Source: Tubiluchus corallicola (lineage: Eukaryota > Priapulida > Priapulimorpha > Priapulimorphida > Tubiluchidae). From it: DNA of 64,000 nucleotides. Positions 26,201-35,089 of the stretch are shown here, piece after piece. The stretch covers positions 433,160 through 497,159 of the forward strand of contig JAQGDQ010002366.1 in NCBI GenBank assembly GCA_030141605.1, given 5' to 3'. The first letter of the stretch is position 1. Each line of letters begins with the position of its first letter. The position numbers were made by a program, and so were the translations under genes. The notes under the pieces were generated by a model. It was given only the letters and a program-made list of their open reading frames with translations. It ran no database searches and was not told the origin of the DNA.

Positions 26201-26944
26201 GCTTTCGACACGCTATATTAAGAACTCCGGATGCTGCATGTCCAATAACTTTTTTGCAACACCAAGAGTGATGGGTTAAATTTAATTGTAAAATTAATTT
26301 GCAAATAGCTGGCAAAGGTAAAGCAGGCAAATAAAACTTATAATACATAGTAATGCAGGCAATGGGTGCGGCGAAAAGCCCGCAGTGCGCAATAACCAGA
26401 TTTGCTGTATTCAAAGTTTGTTCCGTTTTGTCTGAGTTTGAATTACCAGTGTGTACGCAATAAACTGTGTTTGCTATTTATAATGGTGTTATACTGTAGA
26501 TCACCAAAAACAGTGCAATGATTGGAAAAGTAGTGTAGTCATAGAAACCGTATATACGTAAATCCATCCAAGGTATACTAGCGAAATTAACGTATTAGAT
26601 GGCCAAGGTGATGAAAATGCATAAAAAATCCCACAATTAAAATTATTTCTGTTTCCTTTATTTTTTAAATTTGGAATCTTCTTTCTTCACAAATACACCA
26701 CTGCTGCTGATCACTATAGTGAAGTTTCTTTTATTTTATGTAAAAATAGTTTTCTAATGATAAACGTTGCTTGAATAGAGTTCCTTTTTGCCCAAATTTT
26801 TCATTTTTTGCAGATTCTCCTATAGTAATTCAACGAGAAGTTGTGCTGTTAACGGAAGATAAAAATCTGTGTGTTAAAGCTCATGCTCATAATGTCCCTG
26901 TCACTGATGTCCCACCATTTATCAAGTGGGCAAATGCAAGGTAG
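2209..26944 (+). CDS. SMG6: SMG6 (EST1A) endonuclease of nonsense-mediated mRNA decay, multi-exon
   Basis: SMG6 cuts transcripts that carry premature stop codons; it is recruited by UPF1 and the exon-junction complex. Exons by eye: 2209-2347, 2880-3460, 3807-4696, 4898-4979, 5885-6123, 7511-7686, 8201-8311, 9018-9920, 10568-10723, 10997-11099, 11785-11877, 12383-12600, 13252-13330, 13905-14015, 15042-15206, 16441-16502, 16669-16814, 17283-17419, 19093-19214, 20074-20275, 21812-22000, 22908-23036, 23306-23459, 24215-24429, 24857-24938, 26814-26944. Every junction keeps frame; with the candidate exon at 1773 the protein would be 1890 aa, longer than human SMG6 (about 1420 aa) because of an extended low-complexity N-terminal half. 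Order: two EJC-binding-like motifs, disordered Ser/Lys/Asp-rich region, 14-3-3-like/TPR helical domain (exons 10568-20275), acidic then basic coiled linker (22908-23036), C-terminal PIN nuclease. SMG5 lacks this full set and SMG7 lacks a PIN domain, so SMG6 is the clear choice. The 5' end is unresolved. Confidence 0.95.
2289..2330 (+). other. SMG6 EJC-binding motif 1
   Basis: Exon 2 encodes RPDRELYTPRHRKK, preceded by a basic RRPAKKPSK stretch. Human SMG6 has two N-terminal motifs of the form RPD-x-x-I/L-Y-x-P that bind the eIF4A3/Y14/MAGO surface of the exon-junction complex. The Arg-Pro, hydrophobic, Tyr and Pro positions are kept here. Confidence 0.7.
2974..3237 (+). repeat. In-frame 33-bp minisatellite in SMG6 exon 3
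   Basis: Eight tandem 33-bp units encode an 11-residue repeat, SPNQSNNVGKQ. Units 1-6 alternate between Gln and His at the last position, so the young unit is effectively a 66-bp dimer. Units 7 and 8 are more diverged and weak echoes continue to about 3320. The array sits between the two EJC-binding-like motifs. The protein stays in frame because the unit is a multiple of three. Confidence 0.93.
3391..3435 (+). other. SMG6 EJC-binding motif 2
   Basis: Encodes RRPAQAIYVPKHRQQ at the end of exon 3, a second copy of the Arg-Pro...Ile-Tyr-x-Pro pattern. It shares the P-x-H-R ending with motif 1. Human SMG6 likewise has two such motifs; here they are pushed apart by the minisatellite. Confidence 0.7.
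3461..3806 (+). other. GC-AG intron of SMG6
   Basis: The only frame-keeping junction between exon 3 and exon 4 uses a GC donor (CTCAAG|GCAAAT) and an AG acceptor (TTCTTGTAG|AAAC). It is phase 1 on both sides and makes a Glu codon. No usable GT donor lies nearby. Confidence 0.7.
5310..5830. repeat. Unresolved repeat-like intron segment
   Basis: This SMG6 intron is dense in variants of TTCGAATC, AATCAAATT and TTTCGAAGCTTC, in both orientations. That resembles the interior of the small element at 56178-56279. I could not define terminal repeats or a target-site duplication, so no element family is assigned. Confidence 0.3.
8338..8417. repeat. Direct duplication of about 40 bp in an SMG6 intron
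   Basis: Two adjacent copies of a unit starting ACATTTCTATTTTATAAGAA and ending in TCTTAA differ at only a few bases. It is a simple local tandem duplication just inside the intron after the exon ending at 8311. Confidence 0.75.
10150..10260 (+). mobile_element. tRNA-derived SINE-like copy in SMG6 intron
   Basis: An A-box-like stretch (CTCTGTAGTCCAAATG), an anticodon-arm-like region and a B-box-like GGTTCAAAT follow each other at tRNA spacing, then T-rich sequence. The arms do not fold as a good tRNA, so it is a SINE head or tRNA relic rather than a working tRNA gene. Confidence 0.45.
14417..14631. repeat. 71-bp tandem repeat, three copies
   Basis: Three nearly identical 71-bp units sit in the intron after the exon ending at 14015. 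Each contains TTCAAATTGAATACCTTTAC and then a stretch ending TTTTCACATTGCAAGTG. Only one or two bases differ between copies, so the expansion is recent. There is no coding content. Confidence 0.92.
17420..19092 (+). other. Second GC-AG intron of SMG6, carrying a hAT-like element
   Basis: Donor CCAGAG|GCAAGT matches the strong GC-donor consensus; the acceptor is GTTTACAG|GAATTA. The join is phase 0 and links SSRYPE to ELLSDD. The intron also holds the 782-bp element described separately. Confidence 0.8.
18168..18949. mobile_element. hAT-like non-autonomous DNA transposon
   Basis: Ends are CAGGGATGTTACCGAAAT on the left and, read inverted, CAGGGTTGCTACCGAAAC on the right. An identical 8-bp sequence CTTGTTGG flanks both sides (18160-18167 and 18950-18957). 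CAGGG termini plus an 8-bp duplication are hallmarks of the hAT superfamily. The interior is rich in TTTCGGTTT-type subterminal motifs on both strands and has no transposase-like frame. Confidence 0.88.
20529..20613. repeat. Inverted repeat (hairpin) in SMG6 intron
   Basis: Arms of about 35 bp (left contains AAGATACAATAATAAAAAAT, right its near-perfect complement) surround a loop of about 15 bases. The left arm follows CTTTCGTCCTCTCGGACCTC and the right is followed by TGACCATGGCAAATCTCAG. Those flanks look like the 3' tail of a retroelement, but the family is not identified. Confidence 0.7.
23877..24110 (+). mobile_element. tRNA-Gly-derived SINE in SMG6 intron
   Basis: The head carries an A box (AGCTCGATGGTAGTATG), an anticodon loop TTCCCAT (CCC, glycine) and a B box in GCGGGTTGAACTCCCGGCC. 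A non-tRNA body of about 150 bp follows, ending in an (ATT)n tail. tRNA head, unrelated body and short simple-repeat tail are the SINE plan. Mismatches in the arms and a diverged B box argue against a live tRNA gene. Confidence 0.8.
25691..26496. mobile_element. pogo-like non-autonomous DNA transposon
   Basis: Left end CAGTATAACATCATTATA and inverted right end CAGTATAACACCATTATA match at 17 of 18 positions, and each is flanked by TA (25689-25690 and 26497-26498). CAGT-type ends with a TA target site fit the pogo/Tigger group of Tc1/mariner. The 806-bp interior has no transposase-like frame. It lies in the last intron of SMG6. Confidence 0.75.
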
Positions 26945-28455
26945 CACGTCGCAGTTATCTTCTATCCGGTAAACAATTCTAGAATCATCGTTTTGTTATA
27001 AGAATGCTTAGCTCACTTTTGTTATTTATGAAATTATCAAGCAATGTTATACAGTAACTCATTATATATTGCATATCATTAAGTGAAACCGCATTTAAAT
27101 GTGTATCATATAGCAAACTGTGTATCCACTTTTATTAGTAAATTAAGTTTCGAGCTTAAACTGCGTTGGCTTATTAACTCGACGTTTTGACATTCTAATG
27201 TCATTTTTTGAAAAAATATTAATTCTAAAGAATTGCAAGTTTTGCAAGATAGTCTTAGTGTGAAAATTTTGTTTTTCTGTAGTATTATCAACTTCTTTAT
27301 TAAATCAAGTGTTAAACAAGTAAATTTGTTGTTTTTTCTGCTTACACTTGCTAATATTGCATATTTAGATCAATGGTAATAAATAGTAAGCAGTAGTCCA
27401 TAATGCGTACTAGCTTTTGAAAAAATTAAATTATCCAGAAGTAATGATTTTAAAAGTTATTGTTCAAAGAACTATTTTTTAAACTGAATCATAAAACTTT
27501 GATCTTGCTTTGATCAAAATAACATATAAAACATTGAAAATGATAAGCTGCTAGTGAGAAAAACATGTTACGCATCTTCATTGAACTAACTATACCCCTC
27601 TACATTGTTTTTGCACCAGCTGTACATCTGGCCTTTTAGTTACTGGAATTGTTATTCTCTCAATGACAATTTGTTTTTATATTTTAGTACATGTATTTCA
27701 ACAACCCATTTTCAGTTGTATGATTGAAATTACAGTTTAAGGTTCACATTATTTTGGAACAGATTACCATTTTTAGTTGTTACTTTAAAAAGTGATTTTT
27801 TTACTACATCGTATTATTCAAATGTTCACAGTATAAATAAGGATATGGCATTTAGTGAGTCGTGTTTTATATTTGTGGATGTACATTAAATTTCCGTTTG
27901 GTCTGTATACTGTGTTTTGTTTGTACTACAATGTTAAAAATGCTTAGAATCTGGTATGTTGTACAAAAGAAATGCCTACTGGAAAATATTATTTTGATGG
28001 TTTTGAAATTTTATAACGATTACGGAATTGCTTAGCTAAAAATATTCTATAATTAATAGATTTTTATCACTTTTCACAGATAACTGCCATACATTGCCAT
28101 GTGTTATTGTATTCAATAATGTATTTGCATTATTCACAATAAGACAGGATAATAGCTTTTGTCAATATGCCTCACTGACAAAGCAGTGAAAGCACAGTCA
28201 TAAATATACCAAGATAGTCACATTTAGAAGTATTATACACTAGAAATTATTGTATGTTAGGACAATAACGTATTAATAATTATCAGTAACGAAAGTTTAT
28301 GTTATAAACATACAAAAATACACAAAGTTATAATAATGTACACCTATAATAGAACATGCCTTCATTTTAAGTAGATTGTTCACAATGTTTGCTACGCACA
28401 TCATTGAAGCCATTACAAATTTACTTTAATTCCTGTGTAACATTTTGTAGAGGCC
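26945..28455 (+). other. Probable SMG6 3'UTR
   Basis: No protein-like frame on either strand. The first strong poly(A) signal with a GT-rich downstream element is at 28456, so about 1.5 kb of 3'UTR is likely. An AATAAA near 27379 could give a shorter form. Confidence 0.45.
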
Positions 28456-28461
28456 AATAAA
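28456..28461 (+). terminator. Poly(A) signal, probably of SMG6
   Basis: AATAAA followed within about 30 bases by GT-rich sequence (GTGGTATTGTGCG). It lies only about 280 bp before the stop codon of the opposing WDR45 gene, so the two transcripts probably converge or overlap slightly. Confidence 0.5.
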
Positions 28462-28524
28462 AGAAGAGAAACGTGGTATTGTGCGTTTTTGACCTATTTG
28501 TTTTTAAGATGATGGCGTTGAACT

Positions 28525-28530
28525 TTTAAT
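28525..28530 (-). terminator. Candidate poly(A) signal of WDR45
   Basis: ATTAAA on the minus strand (TTTAAT on plus), about 210 bp downstream of the WDR45 stop codon. It is the common variant signal; no AATAAA was seen on the minus strand in this stretch. Confidence 0.35.
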
Positions 28531-28741
28531 AATTATATTATATGCGATTTTTTTCATTTTGTTAGTTTTACACTTATTTTCAGTACAGTCTAATCCAAGG
28601 TTGTACATTGTTAATGTGGTAGACTTGACTGGATTCTCAAAGGGAAAATGATTCAACAGTATACATGGTGATCCTAACAATATTTTCTATCACTGTACAA
28701 AAAACTTATGTTATAGGACTGTCAGTGTATGTCTAGAGATT

Positions 28742-29776
28742 CTAAAAATTGTCATCACCCAAGTCAATATACACATCATAAGCCTCACGATTACAGTTGC
28801 CATCTTGTGTAAATACATATTTATGAAACGTTCCATTAACACAAATTGCATACACACTACTACCCGAGCCGAAAGCACAGATGCATGCCCGTTCTGCTGC
28901 CACTGTAAAACTGGCCAGACCCCACTGAGACTCCACGTATGTACCAAGAAACCCCATCTTCTGGAAGGTGGATCTTCTATTTAACAGTGTATTTTCAAGT
29001 GCAAAAACATGAACAGTACCTTTATCACTGGAACTACATAGATATGAGGAGTCATTGCTAAAACTGATGCAGTACACTGTAGCTGGATCAGCACCACGTC
29101 GCAACTCTGCAAGCTGTGTCTTCTTAGCCAGGTCAAATACTCGTATAAGAGTGCCTTTACGAGAAGCAGTGGCCACCTTTGTGCCTTGGTGGTTAACAGC
29201 AATGCATGCAATTTCACTCTGATGTGCTTTGATGGTTACCGGAGCTGACGATGCATCGGGCTCTAATTTGTTGAGGTCAACAATCTGCAGGCTACCACAC
29301 TTATGACCGGGAAACACCATGATTGGCTTGTCTTGCAGAGGGCAAATTTCACAGAGTCCTCTCGGATTGTCTCTAGTATCTATCGTTAACAGTTTCTTGG
29401 GATCTTGCGGGAAACTAAAAATATGTATTTGATTGCGAATGACCACAACCATTTTCTCCTTGCGAAGCCGGATGGATATGACAGGTAAAGTGAAGGTAAA
29501 CTCTAAAACAAATTTCTTTTCCAAATCGTCCCAAATCAATACGGTATTTTCAGCATATTTTGGAATAGCACCACCACCAACTATTGCTATCAGGTTTGTC
29601 CTATGCAACATTTCTACAATTCCAAGGCTACCAACAGTTGCAACATCTAATCGCTTCTTCTCCACTAGAGGTTCAACATTGTAGATACGAAGCCCCGTCT
29701 CCATAGCACACGTAAAACAAGAATGGTCACTATTGAATTGTAAGCTTAATACATTAGATCCACTGTGAACACTCAT
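28742..29776 (-). CDS. WDR45: WDR45 / WIPI4, PROPPIN autophagy protein
   Basis: PROPPIN beta-propeller that binds PtdIns3P/PtdIns(3,5)P2 and works with ATG2 at forming autophagosomes. The 344-aa frame is close to the family size (about 360). Visible: [20 protein letters not shown] in blade 1, [78 protein letters not shown], then the lipid-binding LRRG motif (about residue 228), [12 protein letters not shown], and the end [24 protein letters not shown]4-specific wording ([23 protein letters not shown]) separates it from WDR45B/WIPI3. The frame is uninterrupted from ATG to TAG. Just upstream the minus strand shows a pyrimidine tract and TAG acceptor (exon edge about 29817), suggesting an intron in the 5'UTR only. 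Confidence 0.96.
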   Translation of the reverse strand: MSVHSGSNVLSLQFNSDHSCFTCAMETGLRIYNVEPLVEKKRLDVATVGSLGIVEMLHRTNLIAIVGGGAIPKYAENTVLIWDDLEKKFVLEFTFTLPVISIRLRKEKMVVVIRNQIHIFSFPQDPKKLLTIDTRDNPRGLCEICPLQDKPIMVFPGHKCGSLQIVDLNKLEPDASSAPVTIKAHQSEIACIAVNHQGTKVATASRKGTLIRVFDLAKKTQLAELRRGADPATVYCISFSNDSSYLCSSSDKGTVHVFALENTLLNRRSTFQKMGFLGTYVESQWGLASFTVAAERACICAFGSGSSVYAICVNGTFHKYVFTQDGNCNREAYDVYIDLGDDNF

Positions 29777-29817
29777 GATGCAACCCTGGTAGCAAAAGGC
29801 AGATTGACGATTTCAAA
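29777..29817 (-). other. WDR45 5'UTR part of the coding exon
   Basis: On the minus strand, CTTTTTTTTTGTCTAG ends at 29818 and is followed by 41 bases of leader before the ATG. This is a good branch/pyrimidine/acceptor context, so a non-coding first exon probably lies further up (29850-30300). Confidence 0.5.
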
Positions 29818-29849
29818 CTAGACAAAAAAAAAGAAAACAAAACATCTTT

Positions 29850-30302
29850 AGGTAAATCTAAAACAGATCTTTGCATTAAATTTCAAGCTCAGATTTAATT
29901 TTGTAAATTTTGAACAATCCTTTACAATTCCTAACAAGTATTTTTCCAAACAAATGCCAGGCTTACAATCTCGTTATTCCTATAATTAAAGCATCAGCTA
30001 CCAATGTTTACTCCATCACTCCATTTATTAATTAATATAATTTACCAGTACCCCAGCACTACAGTTTGACTCTAGTTTGTAATATAATACCAGTTAATTT
30101 ATTGAGTTTGACTAGCATATTTTTCAAGTAATTGGTTTTGACCTATCCACAAAGTACAATACTTGTTTTCGATATGGTTTCTCTGTCTTCCCCATTTATG
30201 TTGTGTACTAATAATCATCAATCAGTTTAAAACTACACTCACAATGTTTTCTCCTCTTAATTAAAGATTTCTTCATTTTTTTCGCTTAGTGCGTTATAGT
30301 TA
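29850..30302. other. WDR45 upstream region
   Basis: No coding sequence seen. It should hold the WDR45 first exon and promoter on the minus strand, but no individual element can be named. Confidence 0.3.
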
Positions 30303-32820
30303 GTGTGTGTTTTATATTTGGAAACTTCAATTTTCCAATCTGTGGCACCTGGCACCAATTGGAAAATCAGATCATGATGTTGTAAAGATAGGCATTTACG
30401 TGCCAGGAGGCATTTTCAGCAACGAATCTACGGAATGCCAACCTAAAAATTTTTTTAAATTTAACCTCAAAAATGGCAACTATGATGCCCTCAGACAAAA
30501 CTTGCAGACTGGAACATCCAGCTACATTGCAGCATCAAATAGGTCTGGTTAAAATTCAAAAATATACTTCTGGAAGCTATGCAAGAACATATACCAAAAA
30601 TCAATTATAGGTGCAAAGATGATATACTGCACCCATTGTGGAACAAGAACATTGATAAGTTGGTAACTCAGAAAGAAAGAGTGTGGAAGAGGTATCTCTA
30701 CTGCAAAACTGACCAAAACTGGCTAACTTATACAGAATGCAATGAAGAATTAAATAATCTCATAACAGATGCACAATAAAAATACGAAAATAAACTGTCA
30801 ATGGAGTTTAAGGATAACCCTAAGACATTCTGGATGTATGGTATATTAAGAGAAGAGCACATGATGACAACATCAGCATCCCAAACTTTAATAGGCAAGC
30901 ATAATGTGAGTCAAACAGAAGGCACAGTTGCTCAATGCATTTTTCTGTTCAGTATATACTATTGAAGATATGTCAACATTTCTTGTAATAGTGCAAAAAC
31001 AGTGAATAACTCAGCACTTCAAGACATTTATGTTACAGAATCCGAACTACTGTCAATATTAAAGATGAAACCATACGAAGTTGCAGGACCAAACAATATC
31101 TTTTCTAGGCCAGTCTTAGAATCTCTACATGAGGTAGTGCATGCCCTTCAGTTAATAGTCAGCAATTCTATTAAGACTGGAGAAATTCCACACGACTGGA
31201 AGATAGCAACTATAATGCCTCTGCAAAGAAAAGAACCAAGGATGTCCCGGACAATTACAGGTCTAAAGCTTAACTTCGGTTATCGGTAAAATATTAGAAA
31301 CTATAATCAAGAACGTAATACTGGAACAATTTTTTGCTAATAATCGCTTCAACCATTGTCAACATGGATTTTTAAAAGGGCGTTCTTGTATAACAAATCT
31401 GCTGGAAACAATAACGGAATGGTCAACCTTGCAGCAGCTGTCATATACATAGATTTCTGCAAACCATTTGATACAGTTTCTCACACAAGATTGATGGTTA
31501 AATTGGAAAGTTATGGAGTTAAAGGTAACATACTGAACTGTGTGAAGAAGTTTCCTAAAAGCACAGAAGTCAGAAAGTGAAAGTCAATAACAAGTATTCA
31601 GAATGGTCAGATTTAACAGTGGAGTTGTTGTGGGAGCAGTACTTGGATCATTGCTGCTTTTAATCTATGTTACTGACATCTTCGAAATTCCCTGCAGTCC
31701 AATCCTTCTCTTTGTGGATGGTAAATTTTACAGAATTCAGCAATCAGAGCAATATCACAGCATTCTTCAAAAAGACATTTTCCATCTCTACAATTGGTGT
31801 GAACAGTTTCAAATGAGATTCAAACCATCAGTGTCATGTACTACACATAAACAGCAACAAGATGGAAATACCATGTGTGAATTTGGACCTGTACAAGTCG
31901 TATATGTGGACCTTTAATTTGCTTTTCCAAACTTTCCTTTGACAAACATATTTTTGAAAAGGTAAAAACTCCAAAAGGACAATACTCAAAACTTTTAGAT
32001 TCATGGACAGTAATAGGCTTAGAACTATAAAGGCTAACTAATATTTATATATTTTAGTCAGACCTCATCTGGAGTATGCAACTGTAGTATCGGTAATTCA
32101 AGCGATTCACAGCGGCTATTCTAATATTTCTATCAGGCTCCTGTATATCCACATCATAAAGGAGCAAGCCAAAAAGAAAACTGTATCCTGTTACGCTGTT
32201 GTTCTTACACCTCTACATTAAGCCCCATAATTTCTCTAAATTTTATCAGTTGATGCAAGCATTGATTCTTATAGAGTCCCATATATAGAGTCCACATCTT
32301 GTATGTCATCGCAAAGCTATTGATGCAATACAGCAAAGGGCCACCAAATCAGTCCTAGGATTAAAGGATATGAAATATTCAGAAAGACTACGACTACTCA
32401 ATATCCGATCCTTAGAATTCAGAAGGAAAAGAACTGCTCTACTGCAAACATGTTGTTCTCTACATAGCATAGACAAATCCAGTAAAGATCTATTAATACC
32501 TGATGAGAGGATAGGAATTGCCAGGAATCTATGAGGTCACGATAGGAAACTGTTAAAACAACGAGCCAATACCACTAGACACTCAAAATTATATAAGCAT
32601 AGAGTGGTTAATGATTGGAACAATCTCCCAGCGGAGCTAGTAGAGGCCCTATCGATAAATAAGTCTGATTTGGCTAAATTTTACAGTGACCGCCAATACC
32701 AGTACACTTAAATTGGATCTGGATGAGCTTTGTACTGCTCACCACCCAGGTGACAATAATTTTATGAAGCTCAGTCTAGTCAACAATAGGTAAACAAGTC
32801 AGACACAAAAAGTAAAACTT
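30303..32820 (+). mobile_element. Degenerate non-LTR retrotransposon (LINE), 5'-truncated
   Basis: Pieces in shifting frames follow the order of a Jockey/CR1-type ORF2. The C-terminal end of the endonuclease comes first (SDHDVVKIGIYVPG), then a linker and RT start (YEVAGPNNIFSRPVL, PHDWKIATIMPL). Next come GFLKGRSCITNLLE and VYIDFCKPFDTVSHTRLM. The catalytic box is altered to FVDG instead of F/YADD. The C-terminal part contains QRATKSVLGLKDMKYSERL. Several stops and frameshifts make it inactive. The N-terminal endonuclease and ORF1 are missing. Confidence 0.85.
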
Positions 32821-32836
32821 ATAAAACTAGTCTGTT

Positions 32837-33548
32837 GGGCACCGAGTAATCCACTAGCCGAAGTAGGACAGTTGGCGTACATGGGCTGCCCAAGTAGGAC
32901 ACTAAGACAGGTCACAAATTGAGTCGTTAACCGTACTGGCAGCACCCGTTGTTCTTGATTATTTAATAATAATAATAATTTAAAATGTCAAAAACATTGA
33001 ATAATTTATTATACATCTGGTAAAATAAAAGAATCTTATTTTGAGTTAGTAAAATGGCCAATATTAAATTTGGCTTCGATATTAATGTTTTTATAGTGAA
33101 ATAAGCCCACTTCTTAGGCGATTCCAACATTTGCTTAAGGTATATCATTTGTATTTGTCTCGCTTCACAGACAGGTGATCCGTTTCACTTGCTCTTGGAC
33201 AAATAATTGTTTTCTACTAAGTAAACGAACTAGCGAGCTATGTGCCATACATAGTTTCTCTATTTAAAGTATTAGACACTTAGTTTAATGTTATGATGAA
33301 GTTATAGGAGCTAATAATGATGATGATATTATTGTAAAAAATACGTTGTAAATTGTCAAGGAGATCCATCATTATTATGAAGTTAATTTTTCTGAAACAA
33401 ATTTAGTTTTACGTTTCATTATCTTATAATTCTCGACAGAAATCGCCAGTATCCTACTTGGGCTGCCCATGTACGACACTGCTTTTCCACAAATTTAGCA
33501 CATTTTAACGGAAGTGTCCTACTTCGGTTAGTGACTTACTCGGCGCCC
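32837..33548. mobile_element. Inverted-repeat DNA element, copy 1
   Basis: Left end GGGCACCGAGTAATCCACTA and inverted right end GGGCGCCGAGTAAGTCACTA continue into shared CCGAAGTAGGACA. After about 40 extra bases on the right, the ends share a second block, CGTACATGGGC then CCCAAGTAGGA. The interior holds an (AAT)n tract and no transposase. No convincing target duplication was found, so the superfamily is open. Confidence 0.75.
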
Positions 33549-33578
33549 ACATGGTGTAACAAAATAGTCTACGTTGTT

Positions 33579-34353
33579 GGGAGCGGAGTAGGACATCAGC
33601 CGAAGTAGGACTACTCGCGTACATGGGCTAGCTCAAGTAGGACGCGTAGTACATGGACTGCCCAAGTAGGGCACTAGAGACAGGTCACGAATTGAGTCGT
33701 TAACCGTACTGGCAGCGTCAGTTGTAATTGTTTATTTAATAATAATAATAATAATAATAATAATTGAAAACGTCAATACACGTTGAATAATTTATATACA
33801 TCTGATAAAGAATCTTATTCTGAGTTAGTAGAACAGCCAATATCAAATTTGGCTTTGCTATTAATCTTTTTAAAATAAAATAAATTCGCTTTTTAGGCAA
33901 TTGTAACATTTTGCTTAAGGTATTATCATTTTTTATTTTGTCTCGTTTCACAGATATGTGATACTTTTCACTACCTCTTGGACAAATAATTGTTTTCCAT
34001 TAAGTAAATGGGCTAGCGAGCTATGTGTCCTACATAGTTTCTCTTTTTAAAGTATTAGATATTTAGTTTAATATATGATGATATTAATGGAGCTAATAAT
34101 AATGATGATATTATTGTAAAAAAATACATTTGTAAATTGTCACGGACTATCCGTCGTTATTATAAAGTTACTTTTTTCTGAAACAAATTTAGTTTTACAT
34201 TTTATTACGTCATAAATATCGATTCTCGACAGGAATCGCCAATGTCCTACTTGGGCTGTCCATGTACGACTGTACGACACAGCTTTTTCGCAAATTTAGC
34301 ACATGGGTTTTAGCGGAAGTGTTCTACTTCAGCTAATGGCGTACTCCGCGCTT
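33579..34353. mobile_element. Inverted-repeat DNA element, copy 2
   Basis: A second copy in the same orientation, only about 30 bp after copy 1. Its left end GGGAGCGGAGTAGGACATCA and inverted right end (GCGCGGAGTACGCCATTAGC) are diverged forms of the same termini. The interior aligns with copy 1 at an offset of roughly 775 bp, including the blocks ATTGAGTCGTTAACCGTACT and AGCGAGCTATGTG. It carries an expanded (AAT)n tract. Confidence 0.75.
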
Positions 34354-34385
34354 TGCATTTGCTTGTCTGTTTGAAGAAACGTTTG

Positions 34386-34990
34386 CCATATTTTATTTCA
34401 TTTCAGAGCTCTGCAGTTCTGCCTAGATGGCAAAGATGCAAGTATCTCGGTAGTCTGCTGGCAACAGAAAATGACATATCAAGACGGAAGATAATGGCAT
34501 TATCAGCTTACTCAAAACTCACAAAAGTTTTTGAGAATAGGAAGATTTCTTTGGAAACAAAAATTAGCCTTAGTTATTCTCAGTCTTAGTTGAAACTGTA
34601 TTTCTGTATAACTCTGAGCTCTGGACATTAAAAGCAAATCATACAGCTGAAAGTGATGCGTTTCAAAGGGTATTAGATGGCCAAAGAAAATTTCTATATA
34701 AGACGCCGTTTAAGATGGATTGGGCATATGCTTAGATTACCTGATAATATTCCAGTGAAGATAGCTCTTCAACAAGCCATAGAACCAGCTAAAAAACCTG
34801 CAGGAGGACAAATGATAACATATTTAGGTTTTGCACAGAAAGATTTAAACACTTCAGCATTAATCCTTAGAGATAAATCCAGTTAGGGCATTGCGGCGAG
34901 CAGGGAGTCCTGGCATAGGGAGGTGAGCAGAATCATGTCCGTGGACGTATGATTCATTGGATGATAATGAGTTCTGCCTAATGTCTAAGG
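34386..34990 (+). mobile_element. Fragment of a second, different LINE reverse transcriptase
   Basis: Translated pieces in two frames give CKYLGSLLATENDISRRKI, LYNSELWTLKANHTAESDAF and then RRRLRWIGHMLRLPDN. This order is the C-terminal region of endonuclease-reverse transcriptases in which KYLGS, ELWTL and RRLRWIGH are standard landmarks. It differs from the LINEs on either side. Frameshifted and inactive. Confidence 0.75.
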
Positions 34991-35089
34991 GTTTGTTGGG
35001 TCTCCCTGTTTTGATGGACTTGATGAACTTAATTTTGGACGCAATGGACGTGAGTTGAATTACTAAACTGATGGACCTTTCTTCCAAAG

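Larger units (their letters stand above)
23306..26944 (+). other. SMG6 PIN nuclease domain exons
   Basis: The last four exons encode the PIN domain. Acidic positions expected of the active site are present: Asp in LIPDTNSFVNHL, Glu in VINELDGLIKRY, Asp in NDDIILSCCLHYC and Asp in LLTEDKNLCVKAHAHNVPV. The family's catalytic Asp triad therefore looks intact and the nuclease should be active. The domain ends DVPPFIKWANAR then TAG, the usual extreme C-terminus of SMG6. Confidence 0.92.
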
